In this document: positions 17,582 through 26,398 of the stretch, one piece after another
How positions within the stretch are numbered: the first letter of the stretch is position 1
Layout: each line of letters starts with the position of its first letter
Assembly: GCA_902762565.1 (NCBI GenBank)
Contig: CACWOS010000025.1
Coordinates: 1 to 39,321 of the forward strand
DNA from: an uncultured Prevotellaceae bacterium
Lineage (GTDB): Bacteria > Bacteroidota > Bacteroidia > Bacteroidales > Bacteroidaceae
Direction: 5' to 3'
DNA: 39,321 bases
Position numbers and translations under genes: made by a program
The notes under the pieces: generated by a model
Database searches by the model: none
Seen by the model: the letters and a program-made list of their open reading frames with translations, nothing else
What the model was told of the DNA's origin: nothing

Positions 17582-17653
17582 CCTCCTTATTTGTATTTCC
17601 ACTTGTGCTTTGCCCATCATGAAAAATGATCGTTAGTCCCCTTCTATGTTGCT

Positions 17654-18709
17654 TTATCTATATTGAACTTCATTGTGTCCACCTGTCCCATTACATATGG
17701 TACATTTGCCAGTACCGTTGCATCTTGAACATAGCCTATTGTTATATCCCCATCCAGAGCCATTGCAATATGAGCATCGACCAGGCGAAAGCTGGCAGCC
17801 ACCGCAAGGCACCCAAACTTGTACTGGACCATGCTGCTCCACGACAATAGTTGTAGTACTATTACCAGAATTGGTGTTGCTGGAGTTGCTGTTGTTTGAA
17901 GAGGATGACGAATTAGACGAAGGAAAAGAACCCGAAGTCGTCAATGAAGAAGCGGTTTCAAAACTGTTCAAGAGAGGATTATATGTTAGATTAGATGAAG
18001 GAATTTGCGCTAAACGGCCTTCCTTACTGCTATAACCAGAATAAAAAACTTCTTCTTTTCTATCGTACAAAATAGGTTCTTTTGTCATCTCTGTTGGACT
18101 AATAATAACATTACATTTTCCATCAGCAACGCCTTCAATATTGATATTATGTAATGGATTAAACGTAAAATAGAATAATCCATTCTTAGTATAAGGATAA
18201 ATATGACACATACCATGCAAATAAATAACTTCTTTACCGTTGATATCGCACAAACCTTCACCTACAACCCTTCCATCTTCTCTTTTACGTTTATTTACTA
18301 TAAAGACATCGTATTCTTTTTCTCCTAATCCTCTTTTTTTCTTTAATATGCTGTTGTATTGCCGATTGTAAGGTATAATACATTTGCCTTTGATATTGTA
18401 ATAACCAGAGTACTCTCCCATATAAGTATGAAAACCGTCAAAATATACAACTTTTGTGTATTCTGTTGGAACAAGCATTATTCCATCTCTACTCTCAGCA
18501 CCATATTTGCCATTCTTGCAAACCAAATACCATTCAAAACCATCATCTTCCACTTTATACTCTCGTGAGTCTTTCTGAACAGGTTTGCTTGTAGCAGTAT
18601 TCTTACGCATTTGAGTAGCAGTTCCTCTTACTGGCTTCTTTGTTTGGGCACTCACATTGATGCAAATCATTCCCAATGTCAGCATCGTCAACATTATTAT
18701 CTGCTTCAT
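17654..18709 (-). CDS. Secreted protein with WG-like repeats and a DnaJ-like Cys-rich tail
   Basis: The 351-residue protein has a signal peptide (about 1-21, ending NVSAQ). The middle contains WG-repeat-like strands (KNGKYGAESRDGIMLVPTEY and later NGLFYF). A Ser/Asn-rich linker (about 263-287) leads to a C-terminal domain with paired cysteines of the CxxC and CxxCxGxG type (CGGC, CSYCNGSGWG, CSRCNGTGKC, CNGTGG), like the zinc-binding region of DnaJ. No J domain or chaperone part is present, so it is not DnaJ. The linker length and composition suggest a flexible surface tether. It lies 27 bases after the membrane protein gene, likely in one operon. Function unknown. Confidence 0.8.
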   Translation of the reverse strand: MKQIIMLTMLTLGMICINVSAQTKKPVRGTATQMRKNTATSKPVQKDSREYKVEDDGFEWYLVCKNGKYGAESRDGIMLVPTEYTKVVYFDGFHTYMGEYSGYYNIKGKCIIPYNRQYNSILKKKRGLGEKEYDVFIVNKRKREDGRVVGEGLCDINGKEVIYLHGMCHIYPYTKNGLFYFTFNPLHNINIEGVADGKCNVIISPTEMTKEPILYDRKEEVFYSGYSSKEGRLAQIPSSNLTYNPLLNSFETASSLTTSGSFPSSNSSSSSNNSNSSNTNSGNSTTTIVVEQHGPVQVWVPCGGCQLSPGRCSYCNGSGWGYNNRLCSRCNGTGKCTICNGTGGHNEVQYR

Positions 18710-18736
18710 AATTGATTTATTTAGTAATATGTTATC

Positions 18737-19588
18737 TCAAGTATTTCTGATAAAGTGCCTATACAGTGATTTTGCTAAATAAAGTGCTATTATGATAAAG
18801 AATATAGTTGCGACTACTTTGCAAAAGCAACTACACGATTCACAAACTCCACCTGCTATAATACTAAGTATTACACCTAAGAAACACGACAGAAAAAAGG
18901 AGTCCATTGGGTGGTGCTTCAACCAATGAACAATTCTGTAATACCTATTTCGCCTTAGTCTCTTTAACTCTTTTCTTGCACTCTCTATTTCTTGGATGGT
19001 TACATTTCTTTTAGTCAAATACTCTTCACACTTACCGCAGAGACATGGCTCAACACATGAGTAAACGATTTCCTCTTTGTTACCACACATGTCGTAAATA
19101 CAACTGTCGCGATAGTCATGGGTAATTGCATCCTCGTCATCTAAGTCAAGGACTGGCTTCTGTCCACTATTGATTTTTGCAAACAACAATAACACATAAG
19201 TATAAATATTTGAAATCAAATAGTTTTCTAATGGGATGTTCTCTTTAATAAGAAGTTCTCTGGCATCAAAATAAGTTATAAGTATCCTGTTGCCACTAAT
19301 AATACGAGTATAACAGTCCTCCTCAAGAGGGGCATCTAATATATATACCGTTAAATCCAGACCATTCACCCCTGACGGTTTGATGTCGGGTAGTTCTGTT
19401 TCAAGTAAATCATCAGAGTATGCCCAAGAGTCATCATACTCCAAATCAGACTTTTGAGGAAGATAGCCTCGTTCCTCTATCAACTCGATGTCAAACAGTT
19501 CGGATTTCCAGTTCTTTATTCTTTTGGTGTCCAACTCCGAGATGATGCTACCCATAGCAACAATTCTTACATTAACTTTTTTGTCCAT
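18737..19588 (-). CDS. Membrane-anchored protein of unknown family with a Cys cluster
   Basis: The 283-residue protein has a soluble N-terminal part of about 190 residues. A Cys-containing segment follows (SCIYDMCGNKEEIV then CVEPCLCGKCEEYL, two CxxC-like pairs preceded by a His in THDYRDSC). A basic helical stretch (ARKELKRLRRNRYYR) comes next, then two C-terminal membrane helices separated by the Cys-rich turn GGVCESCSCFC. The Cys/His arrangement suggests bound metal, and it faintly recalls degenerate zincin-type domains, but no HExxH is present. I do not recognise the family. The start is set at MDKKVNVRIVAMG; the upstream open frame lies within the structured leader. It is first gene of the operon with the WG-repeat protein. 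Confidence 0.75.
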   Translation of the reverse strand: MDKKVNVRIVAMGSIISELDTKRIKNWKSELFDIELIEERGYLPQKSDLEYDDSWAYSDDLLETELPDIKPSGVNGLDLTVYILDAPLEEDCYTRIISGNRILITYFDARELLIKENIPLENYLISNIYTYVLLLFAKINSGQKPVLDLDDEDAITHDYRDSCIYDMCGNKEEIVYSCVEPCLCGKCEEYLTKRNVTIQEIESARKELKRLRRNRYYRIVHWLKHHPMDSFFLSCFLGVILSIIAGGVCESCSCFCKVVATIFFIIIALYLAKSLYRHFIRNT

Positions 19589-19642
19589 AATTCTGTACTC
19601 ATAATTAAGGGTTAGTAATGATCGTTTTGAGGCAATGCAAAC

Positions 19643-19838
19643 GTAAGGACACAAAAATGGCGTGGCCACTCTTATGCACTTACCAAAGGGGCGCGCCTGA
19701 GAAATGGAACCCCTGTACTCTTATAAGAATGCTCCACGCCAATGGCGTGTGCATAGCTTAATGCAAGAGTACTGGGTTGCCTTTCAGGCCTCCCATCGCT
19801 TGTTAAATCGAACTATTCCAAAAGAAGTTTCTCAGGCG
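19643..19838 (-). promoter_or_regulatory. Structured leader element, copy 1
   Basis: The outer stem is CGCCTGAGAAA (19694-19704) with TTTCTCAGGCG (19828-19838), 11 perfect pairs. The middle stem is GTACTCTT (19715-19722) with AAGAGTAC (19765-19772). The inner hairpin is ATGC (19729-19732) plus CACGCC (19735-19740) with GGCGTG (19744-19749) plus GCAT (19751-19754). A side hairpin is GCCT (19779-19782) with AGGC (19786-19789). A downstream box (19643-19664 on the plus strand; CACAAAAA in its core) lies 29 bases from the outer stem. A second copy of this design precedes the protease operon near the window end. It sits between a minus-strand promoter and the start codon at 19588, so it would be part of a 5' untranslated region. 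Confidence 0.7.
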
Positions 19839-19904
19839 TCTTTGGCAAGTGCGAAATAAAAGCTAATGCATCTGCGAAACCGGATTTCTCCCCGATTCCG
19901 CTTG

Positions 19905-19938
19905 CAAATATAAGTATTTTTTTCTAATTGCGAGCAAA
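19905..19938 (-). promoter_or_regulatory. Promoter upstream of structured leader copy 1
   Basis: On the minus strand TTTG (19935-19938), 22 bases, TATATTTG (19905-19912). Transcription would start near 19898, about 60 bases before the structured element and about 310 bases before the start codon at 19588. Confidence 0.6.
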
Positions 19939-20057
19939 ATGAGACAATTATTTTCAAAATATGTGAGAAAAAGGCAAAAAATATAGGGGGATAAAGAGAA
20001 AGAAGTTCTTTCTTGATAAAACGGGAGTACGTTCTGAAAGGGGAAAAGACCTGTGTA

Positions 20058-20101
20058 AACAGGGGAAGAAACGGCATATAACAGGGAGAGAAACGGCATC
20101 T
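20058..20101. repeat. Two 22-base direct repeats
   Basis: Two adjacent copies (20058-20079 and 20080-20101) share AACAGGG and AGAAACGGCAT, with a few differences. They lie in the non-coding stretch between the permease gene and the leader promoter. No function is evident. Confidence 0.6.
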
Positions 20102-20103
20102 TG

Positions 20104-20197
20104 CCGGATTCGGTCGGACGACCGCATCAATTAGGGCGGGCGCCCTTACATCTTGGAGCACCCGCCCTGATATATCCGAGCGGTCGGCCGAAACCGG
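20104..20197. other. Nested inverted repeat, GC-rich
   Basis: Three nested stems: CCGG (20104-20107) plus TTCGG (20109-20113) with CCGAA (20188-20192) plus CCGG (20194-20197); CGACCGC (20119-20125) with GCGGTCG (20180-20186); AGGGCGGG (20133-20140) with CCCGCCCT (20161-20168). The loop is 20 bases. It starts 27 bases after the stop codon of the AmpG-like gene, so it may be a 3' end structure, but there is no T-run. Confidence 0.6.
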
Positions 20198-20223
20198 ATT
20201 TTATTCCTTAGAAGCATCCATAG

Positions 20224-21504
20224 TTATTCTTCAACTTTCTTTCCAAAGTCGGGATCGACCTTGATGAATGCCGTGACTGCAAAGGTGATGGCACAGAGGA
20301 ACATGACAAGGATAAAGAAGGAATTATAGCCTAACTGGTCCTTCAGCCAACCAGACAACATGCCTGGCAGCATCAGTCCGAGGTAGGAGAAAGCCGTGCA
20401 GAAAGCATAGTGCGACGTCTGGAACTCGCCCTTCGAGAAATAGAGCATATAAAGCGTCAAGGCGGTGAAGCCCAGACCGTAGCCGAACTGTTCGATGAAG
20501 ATACAGGTGCTGATGAGTACCAGGTTGCTGGGCATGGCATAACTCATATAGACATATACGATATCAGGCAGGGTAATGGCGCAGACCATAGGCCACAGCC
20601 AACGCTTGAAACCATCGCGACCAGCCAAGAGTCCACCTAAGATGCCACCCAGCGTCAGACCGATGACACCAATGGTGCCACTGGCCAGGCCGAACTCCTG
20701 CGGTGACAGGCCGAGACCACCTGCCGAATTGGGACGCATGAGGAACGTCACGCTCATCTTGCCCAACAAGGCCTCAGGGAAGCGGTAGAACAAGAGGAAG
20801 AGCATGGCAAATATCATCTCTTTGGGAGGCAGTTTCTGGAAAAAGGTGCGGAAGGCCGTCACGATGCCAGATGCCACCTCGCTAGCATTGGTATTGTGGC
20901 GCTGGTCAGCTGCCGAACGTGGCATGATGTAAGCATGGTAGAGCCAGATGGCAATAAACAGAGCTGCCATACCGTAGAAGACGAGGCTCCACGTAAAGGC
21001 TTTCTGATTGCGGAACATGAGTTGCAACATGCCAGCAGCAGGAATCAGCACACCATTGCCGAAGATAACTGCCAAGCGATAGAACGTGTTGCGAATGCCC
21101 ACGAACCACACCTGCTGGTGGTCGTCAAGTTCGAGCATGTAGTAGCCGTCTGCCGCTATGTCATGCGTAGCACTGGAGAACGCCATGAGGAAGAAGAAGG
21201 CCATAGAGCCCTGAAACCAGAAAGGCGCATTGAGCGTAAAGGCGACACCCGCCAAGGAAGAGCCTAGCAGCAACTGCATGGAAAGCACCCACCAACGCTT
21301 GGTGCGATAGAGGTCGACGAAAGGACTCCACAGGGGTTTGATGACCCACGGCAGTCCGAGCCAGCCGGTATAGAGGGCGATATCGGTATCACTAAGACCC
21401 AATTGCATGTACATAACTACAGCAACGGTCATTACAACAACGTTGGGCAAACCCTCAGCAATATAAAGGGTGGGAATCCAGGCCCAAGGATTTCTTTTAT
21501 TCAT
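20224..21504 (-). CDS. AmpG-like MFS permease
   Basis: The 426-residue inner-membrane transporter has about 12 helices. The N-terminal part YIAEGLPNVVVMTVAVVMYMQ followed by LPWVIKPLWSPFVDLYRTKRWW matches the AmpG branch of the major facilitator superfamily, which imports anhydro-muropeptides for cell-wall recycling. Residues such as HDIAADGYYM in helix 4 fit the same group. It lies 67 bases after the SpoIID-domain fusion gene, and both are probably transcribed together, which agrees with a cell-wall role. The actual substrate is not proven. The spacer before it consists of TTTCGTTAT-like near-repeats. Confidence 0.85.
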   Translation of the reverse strand: MNKRNPWAWIPTLYIAEGLPNVVVMTVAVVMYMQLGLSDTDIALYTGWLGLPWVIKPLWSPFVDLYRTKRWWVLSMQLLLGSSLAGVAFTLNAPFWFQGSMAFFFLMAFSSATHDIAADGYYMLELDDHQQVWFVGIRNTFYRLAVIFGNGVLIPAAGMLQLMFRNQKAFTWSLVFYGMAALFIAIWLYHAYIMPRSAADQRHNTNASEVASGIVTAFRTFFQKLPPKEMIFAMLFLLFYRFPEALLGKMSVTFLMRPNSAGGLGLSPQEFGLASGTIGVIGLTLGGILGGLLAGRDGFKRWLWPMVCAITLPDIVYVYMSYAMPSNLVLISTCIFIEQFGYGLGFTALTLYMLYFSKGEFQTSHYAFCTAFSYLGLMLPGMLSGWLKDQLGYNSFFILVMFLCAITFAVTAFIKVDPDFGKKVEE

Positions 21505-21571
21505 ATTTCTTTAATTTTCGTTATTTCGTTATGACGTTATTCCGACGTTCCAACATTTCGTTATGGCGGCT

Positions 21572-24500
21572 TTAATAAATTCTCTTAATTTCAGCGTTCC
21601 GATAATAGTGAAGGAGAATCTGGTCGTACTTGTAGCCATGCTGGCCCATGACGGCAGCACCAATCTGACAGAGTCCGACACCGTGTCCCCAGCCCTTACC
21701 GTTCAGGCGGAAGCCCTTGGCAGTCTTTTCCACATCGAAGGCTGAGCTATACAAATGGCTCTCGCTGAGCGCACGTCGGATTTCGAGTTCCTTACCAATG
21801 ATGAAGCTCTTCTTGGTGCCTACTATCTTCAGTTTCCAGATACGGCCGCTCTTACCACGCTCCAGGGGAATGAGGTCGGTGATGGTACCGAAGTCGTCTT
21901 TCAGCTTATCATTGACGAGCTGAGAAAGCTCGTCCACAGTATATTCCACCGTCCAGCGATAGAAGTCGTTGGTTTCCTGGTCGTAGTCGTTGAGCACCTG
22001 GGCAAGTACAGCCTTGTCGCTGGTATTGCAGAAGGGATCCTCGACACTAACCAGATAGGGTTTGGGCGTATCTTCCCAGCAATACTGGAACTCCTCGGTG
22101 ACACCACCGCAGCACTTCGAGAAACGGGCATCACAGATTTCATCACCATAGCACAATATCTGGCCACGTGTAGCTTTCAGTGCCTGTTCCACATTCTTAC
22201 TGGTCTGCTTGGTAATACCCTGATAGCGCTGACAGTGGTCGTCAGCACAGACATCAAAGATGGTATGGTCTTCGCGGTCATACCAGCGAATGAGTTCGTC
22301 GTCCTTCTTGATAAACGAGAAGAAGCCGTCTCTTTTCTCTCCACTCTCCTCTCTCCGCTTCATCTGGGCCAATAGCCATGAACGCGAGATGACAGCATGT
22401 GCCTTCAAGAGTTCAAGACCTGCCGTAGCCTTCATCTCACTGGAGATGACTGAGGCCAGATACTTCTCGACAGGCAGTTCGTTAATAGCCGTAATCTGGT
22501 CGGACTCCACAACCAGTCTCAACGTGCCCAGGAAGGTCTGTGTCTCCTTACGTTCCCAGTGGAAATTGACACCAATGGTGACATCGAACAACGAGAACGA
22601 AGCATCGGCACTGGACGGTGTGAAAGTCAGCTCGCGATACTGGTTGCCATTCCACAGGATACCACCTTCAGAGAACTCTACCGTCTGTTTGCCTTCTATT
22701 GTCTCACCCTTAGCGGTATAAGGCGCATTCAGTGCAAACTCAATCTTCTGACCGCTGACAATGCCTACCTTGACACAAGGCTGTTCCTTCAGACGTTGAA
22801 CATTGAACATTGAACGCTGAACATTGAGTTTTTCACTCTTGACACGCTCCACAACTTCCTGCAGCTGCTCAGGTGTCAGCGACAGCTCGCGATAGATGTC
22901 GAGAACGAGCTCTGGTGTCACGCGACGGAAATCCTGTTCACGCGGCGTAATGATAAGACCTCCCATATCCACAGCGCCTGGACTGATGATGTATTGTGCA
23001 TCGCCATCAGCTGTATAGCATGCCGGACGATGTTTCCTGCGAGGCAGCACGACGCTGAGCACTGCATCGGCATCGCGCCATACGATGACGTTCATCATGG
23101 GCTCTTCTTCTGATGCAGGCAGACTATCGTAGAGACGACGGAACAGCTGTTCGCCTACGTTCTGGCTATGACTACGGATGACGAAGGCAGCAGCAGGATA
23201 GTCGACAATCTGGTAGATGCCATTATCCTCATCGTCCTTCACCACCTCCACCAGATTACGGCTCAAGCGCTGCCAAGCCTGTTGCAAGGGCAGATGGCCC
23301 GTACCTACGGACTGCAAATGGGCATGATCGGGGGCCGAGGCGCCACAACGTGGGCCATTATATAATAAGGTAACATCCGCATTCTGTTCGGCCACCTTCA
23401 GCATCTCACCGTACATAGGCAGAATGCGCTGAGGTTGGTGCTTCAGCATGGGCAGCGTGAAGTGGATGGGCAGAATGGGGAATGGGTTGACCAGCAATTC
23501 ATATTTGCCGTCAATGACACGATGCATCTGTTCAATAGGACGGTTCTTGGCACACAGGAAGCAAGGACGCTCAGCTATCGATTTGGCATCAATCTTAGCC
23601 CCCGTCGAACCCATACGGGCAGGATTCCATTGTGCCTTCAGCGTCATGGTATCGGTGACCAATTCACGAGTCTCCACCTGTTCCAAGTCACGATAGCGCT
23701 GGCGTACGTCATGCCACGTCTGCAACTGACGATGGAAGAAACGCATGATAGGCGATTCCGTCAACGAGTCTTCCCTACCCTCCTTGACCTTCTGACGAGC
23801 CTTCAGCTCTATCGTGCGCAGACGGTCCTTATACAGGTTGTTAGCATTGACTTTATCGACGGAAAGAGCCGCATCCGAATTGCCTCCCCAACGACGACAG
23901 AGGTAAAGCTCCGTAAAGATACGGCCTATGCGGTAATGACGCGAGAACTGCAGTCCCAACGCATAGTCCTCACCATACGATGTATTGGGGAAACCAATGC
24001 TACGCAGCAGAGGGGTAAAGAAGGCACGCGGCGCACCTAAGCCATTGATACGCAGGGCATTGTTAGGTCCGTTCTCGTCTGTCCACTCCTTATGAGCTAT
24101 CAAGCCAGGAGGCAGGGTGTTCAACTCGAAGTCGCACATACGATAGGAACCTATGACCATTGCTGCTTTCTGCTTATGGAAAGCATCTACGACCTGCTGC
24201 AATGTTTTTGGCGACGAATAGAGGTCGTCGCTATCCAGCTGGACGGCAAAGCGTCCGCAATACTCACTGTAAATGGCCTCGTTCCAGCATCCACCAATGC
24301 CCAAGTCTGAACGTTCAGGGACGATGACGTGGAGTTTGTCGCTATGAGATAGCAACATACGGGATAGCATGTCGGAAGTGCCGTCCGTGGAGTGGTTGTC
24401 CACTACGATGACATTATACTTGAACGATGTCTTCTGCGACAAGGCACTCTCTACGGCATCCTTGATGGTCTTAACACGATTGAAGACGGGAATGACGACA

Positions 24501-25201
24501 GAAGCCTCTACACCGAAATCCTGTTCGTCGAAGTCAACATCCTGATACTGAGTCGTATCCACCAATGCGCCCACCTCACGCAGATGAGCCGTACAGGCTT
24601 GTTCCATTTCAATCTGCACCTCACGATTGGCAGGATTCACGTAGTCGAACTGTTTCTCGCCTGAAGCACGAAGATCACGCTCTTCCTCGGTATACAGGAA
24701 CTCGTTCAAGTGGAACAAACGTCCCTCGCGACTCAGGAACAAACGGAAATCATAGAATCCGGCATAACGGTAGTCAGCTTCACGCTCGCTGGCAGCATAC
24801 TTCTGCAACAAGGAAGTACGAATAAGCAACAGCGAGCCGAAATCGAAGTCGTCGCGCAGCGAACCTTCCTGATAGTCTATCACGGGATGACGCTCCACGA
24901 CACCGTCTTTTACCTCATATCTATCGGCATAAACCATGGCCGCACTCGTATCGCTGGCCACAGCCATCATACGCTCCAAAGCGCCAGCACCAAATGTGAT
25001 GGCTACTGGCTTGAGTTGTAGCAAGACGTAGTCGGCATTGGCTTGTTCAGCAACATGCACCAGGTAGCTGGTACTTTGCAAGGGAATATCATGAAGAAAA
25101 TAAATGCCTCTCACTGATGTGCTCTTATTCAACTGACTGGTCAGAGCGTCAGCTGTCTGCTTGTCAGGACAGGCCAAAAAGCAATCCGTTTTTTTTATCA
25201 T
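21572..25201 (-). CDS. Giant fusion: GT2 glycosyltransferase, HIT-like domain, SpoIID/LytB domain
   Basis: The 1209-residue protein has at least three parts. A GT-A glycosyltransferase (about 228-470) shows [30 protein letters not shown] and the metal motif QLDSDDLY. A GalT/Ap4A-phosphorylase-like HIT domain (about 545-780; resembles the domain called DUF4922) shows [20 protein letters not shown] and DHAHLQ. A SpoIID/LytB domain (about 905-1209) shows [24 protein letters not shown] and [13 protein letters not shown]. The N-terminal 200 residues look like a second, divergent glycosyltransferase-like fold. SpoIID proteins cut or modify peptidoglycan glycan strands, but there is no signal peptide here, which is odd. 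The start is set at [13 protein letters not shown], behind a consensus promoter. The linker at about residues 790-803 is encoded by intergenic-type repeats. Confidence 0.88.
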   Translation of the reverse strand: MIKKTDCFLACPDKQTADALTSQLNKSTSVRGIYFLHDIPLQSTSYLVHVAEQANADYVLLQLKPVAITFGAGALERMMAVASDTSAAMVYADRYEVKDGVVERHPVIDYQEGSLRDDFDFGSLLLIRTSLLQKYAASEREADYRYAGFYDFRLFLSREGRLFHLNEFLYTEEERDLRASGEKQFDYVNPANREVQIEMEQACTAHLREVGALVDTTQYQDVDFDEQDFGVEASVVIPVFNRVKTIKDAVESALSQKTSFKYNVIVVDNHSTDGTSDMLSRMLLSHSDKLHVIVPERSDLGIGGCWNEAIYSEYCGRFAVQLDSDDLYSSPKTLQQVVDAFHKQKAAMVIGSYRMCDFELNTLPPGLIAHKEWTDENGPNNALRINGLGAPRAFFTPLLRSIGFPNTSYGEDYALGLQFSRHYRIGRIFTELYLCRRWGGNSDAALSVDKVNANNLYKDRLRTIELKARQKVKEGREDSLTESPIMRFFHRQLQTWHDVRQRYRDLEQVETRELVTDTMTLKAQWNPARMGSTGAKIDAKSIAERPCFLCAKNRPIEQMHRVIDGKYELLVNPFPILPIHFTLPMLKHQPQRILPMYGEMLKVAEQNADVTLLYNGPRCGASAPDHAHLQSVGTGHLPLQQAWQRLSRNLVEVVKDDEDNGIYQIVDYPAAAFVIRSHSQNVGEQLFRRLYDSLPASEEEPMMNVIVWRDADAVLSVVLPRRKHRPACYTADGDAQYIISPGAVDMGGLIITPREQDFRRVTPELVLDIYRELSLTPEQLQEVVERVKSEKLNVQRSMFNVQRLKEQPCVKVGIVSGQKIEFALNAPYTAKGETIEGKQTVEFSEGGILWNGNQYRELTFTPSSADASFSLFDVTIGVNFHWERKETQTFLGTLRLVVESDQITAINELPVEKYLASVISSEMKATAGLELLKAHAVISRSWLLAQMKRREESGEKRDGFFSFIKKDDELIRWYDREDHTIFDVCADDHCQRYQGITKQTSKNVEQALKATRGQILCYGDEICDARFSKCCGGVTEEFQYCWEDTPKPYLVSVEDPFCNTSDKAVLAQVLNDYDQETNDFYRWTVEYTVDELSQLVNDKLKDDFGTITDLIPLERGKSGRIWKLKIVGTKKSFIIGKELEIRRALSESHLYSSAFDVEKTAKGFRLNGKGWGHGVGLCQIGAAVMGQHGYKYDQILLHYYRNAEIKRIY

Positions 25202-25227
25202 TGTTCTCTTTTCGTTGATTTTAGCTG

Positions 25228-25259
25228 CAAAGATAGTATTTTTTCTACGAAACACCAAA
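25228..25259 (-). promoter_or_regulatory. Promoter of the giant fusion gene
   Basis: On the minus strand TTTG (25256-25259), exactly 20 bases, TATCTTTG (25228-25235). It lies back to back with the rlmN promoter; only 4 bases separate the two -33 boxes. Confidence 0.8.
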
Positions 25260-25263
25260 TAAA

Positions 25264-25295
25264 TTTGGTTTTTCGCTCACTTATTCGTACCTTTG
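25264..25295 (+). promoter_or_regulatory. rlmN promoter
   Basis: TTTG (25264-25267), exactly 20 bases, TACCTTTG (25288-25295). Only 5 bases separate the -7 box from the ATG at 25301, so the messenger would be leaderless or nearly so if this start is right. Confidence 0.8.
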
Positions 25296-25300
25296 CACCC

Positions 25301-26374
25301 ATGATTCCACAAAAGAAACGACTTTTGGGACTGACTCCGACAGAGCTGAAGGCTGTTGTCGGCAGTTTAGGTATGCCAGCTTTCACAGCCAGGCAGATAG
25401 CTCAGTGGCTCTACGAGAAGCATGTCAAGAGCATTGACGAGATGACGAATATCTCGAAACAGAACCGTGAACGATTGAACGAAACATACGAGGTAGGGGC
25501 TTTGGCTCCCATTGATTGCCAGCGCTCGAAGGATGGCACCATCAAGTATCTCTTTCCTGTATATGGCTGTGGCACAGCAACAAACACGACGGGGCTGTTT
25601 GTTGAAACCGTCTTTATCCCAGACAAGGATCGCGCCACACTATGCGTATCTTGTCAGGTGGGGTGTAAGATGAACTGTCTGTTCTGTCAGACAGGAAAGC
25701 AGGGCTGGCAGGGTGACCTAACACCAGCCGACATTCTGAATCAGATATATGCGCTACCTGAGGTAGACCGTCTGACCAACATCGTCTTCATGGGACAAGG
25801 CGAACCCATGGATAACCTTGATGCCGTGCTGAAGACGTGCGACATCATGACAGCCGACTGGGGTTGGCAGTGGAGTCCAAAGCGCATTACCGTTAGCAGC
25901 GTGGGTGTGAAGAACAAGTTGAAGCAGTTCCTTGACGAGAGTGAATGCCACGTCGCCATCTCCATGCACTCGCCACTGCACGAACAGCGTCTGCAACTGA
26001 TGCCGGCAGAGAAGGCGATGCCGCTGGAAGAGACGATAGCCCTGCTGAAACAGTACGACTTTACCCACCAGCGCCGTTGCTCCTTCGAGTACATCTGCTT
26101 TGGCGGACTGAACGACACCCCACTCTATGGTCGCGAGATAGTACGTTTGCTGGAAGGTCTGGAATGTCGCGTCAACCTGATTCGCTTCCACGAAATACCA
26201 AATGTCGACCTGCCTGGCTCCGACGAATCACGTATGGAGGCCTTGCGCGACTATCTGACTCATCATGGCATCACGACAACCATTCGTGCCTCACGTGGAC
26301 AAGACATCTTTGCGGCCTGTGGACTGCTGTCGACAGCAAAGAAGAATAACGAAAACATCGAAATAACGGAATAA
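25301..26374 (+). CDS. rlmN: Dual-specificity 23S rRNA/tRNA methyltransferase RlmN
   Basis: Radical-SAM enzyme that methylates C2 of A2503 in 23S rRNA and A37 in some tRNAs, aiding translational accuracy. The iron-sulfur motif CxxxCxxC is seen as CKMNCLFC (Cys 122, 126, 129), followed by GKQGWQGDLTPADILNQI. FMGQGEPMDN and the C-terminal Cys in DIFAACGLL, the mechanistic cysteine that forms the methyl-enzyme adduct, are also present. The length is 357 residues. The start at MIPQKKRLLGLT matches the family's N-terminus and lies just behind the promoter; the upstream in-frame ATG lies upstream of the -7 box. Confidence 0.95.
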   Translation: MIPQKKRLLGLTPTELKAVVGSLGMPAFTARQIAQWLYEKHVKSIDEMTNISKQNRERLNETYEVGALAPIDCQRSKDGTIKYLFPVYGCGTATNTTGLFVETVFIPDKDRATLCVSCQVGCKMNCLFCQTGKQGWQGDLTPADILNQIYALPEVDRLTNIVFMGQGEPMDNLDAVLKTCDIMTADWGWQWSPKRITVSSVGVKNKLKQFLDESECHVAISMHSPLHEQRLQLMPAEKAMPLEETIALLKQYDFTHQRRCSFEYICFGGLNDTPLYGREIVRLLEGLECRVNLIRFHEIPNVDLPGSDESRMEALRDYLTHHGITTTIRASRGQDIFAACGLLSTAKKNNENIEITE

Positions 26375-26398
26375 CAGCATAACAACATAAAAACCATT

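Noticed and set aside
19694-19838. Miniature inverted-repeat transposable element
   Set aside because: Kept as the alternative for the twin leader elements: the outer arms look like terminal repeats, but no target-site duplication flanks either copy, and both keep the same orientation and distance to a gene start.
19832-20161. 109-codon minus-strand open frame between the AmpG-like gene and the leader
   Set aside because: It crosses the nested inverted repeat, a promoter and a direct repeat, has no signal or domain, and is unlike its neighbours in composition.
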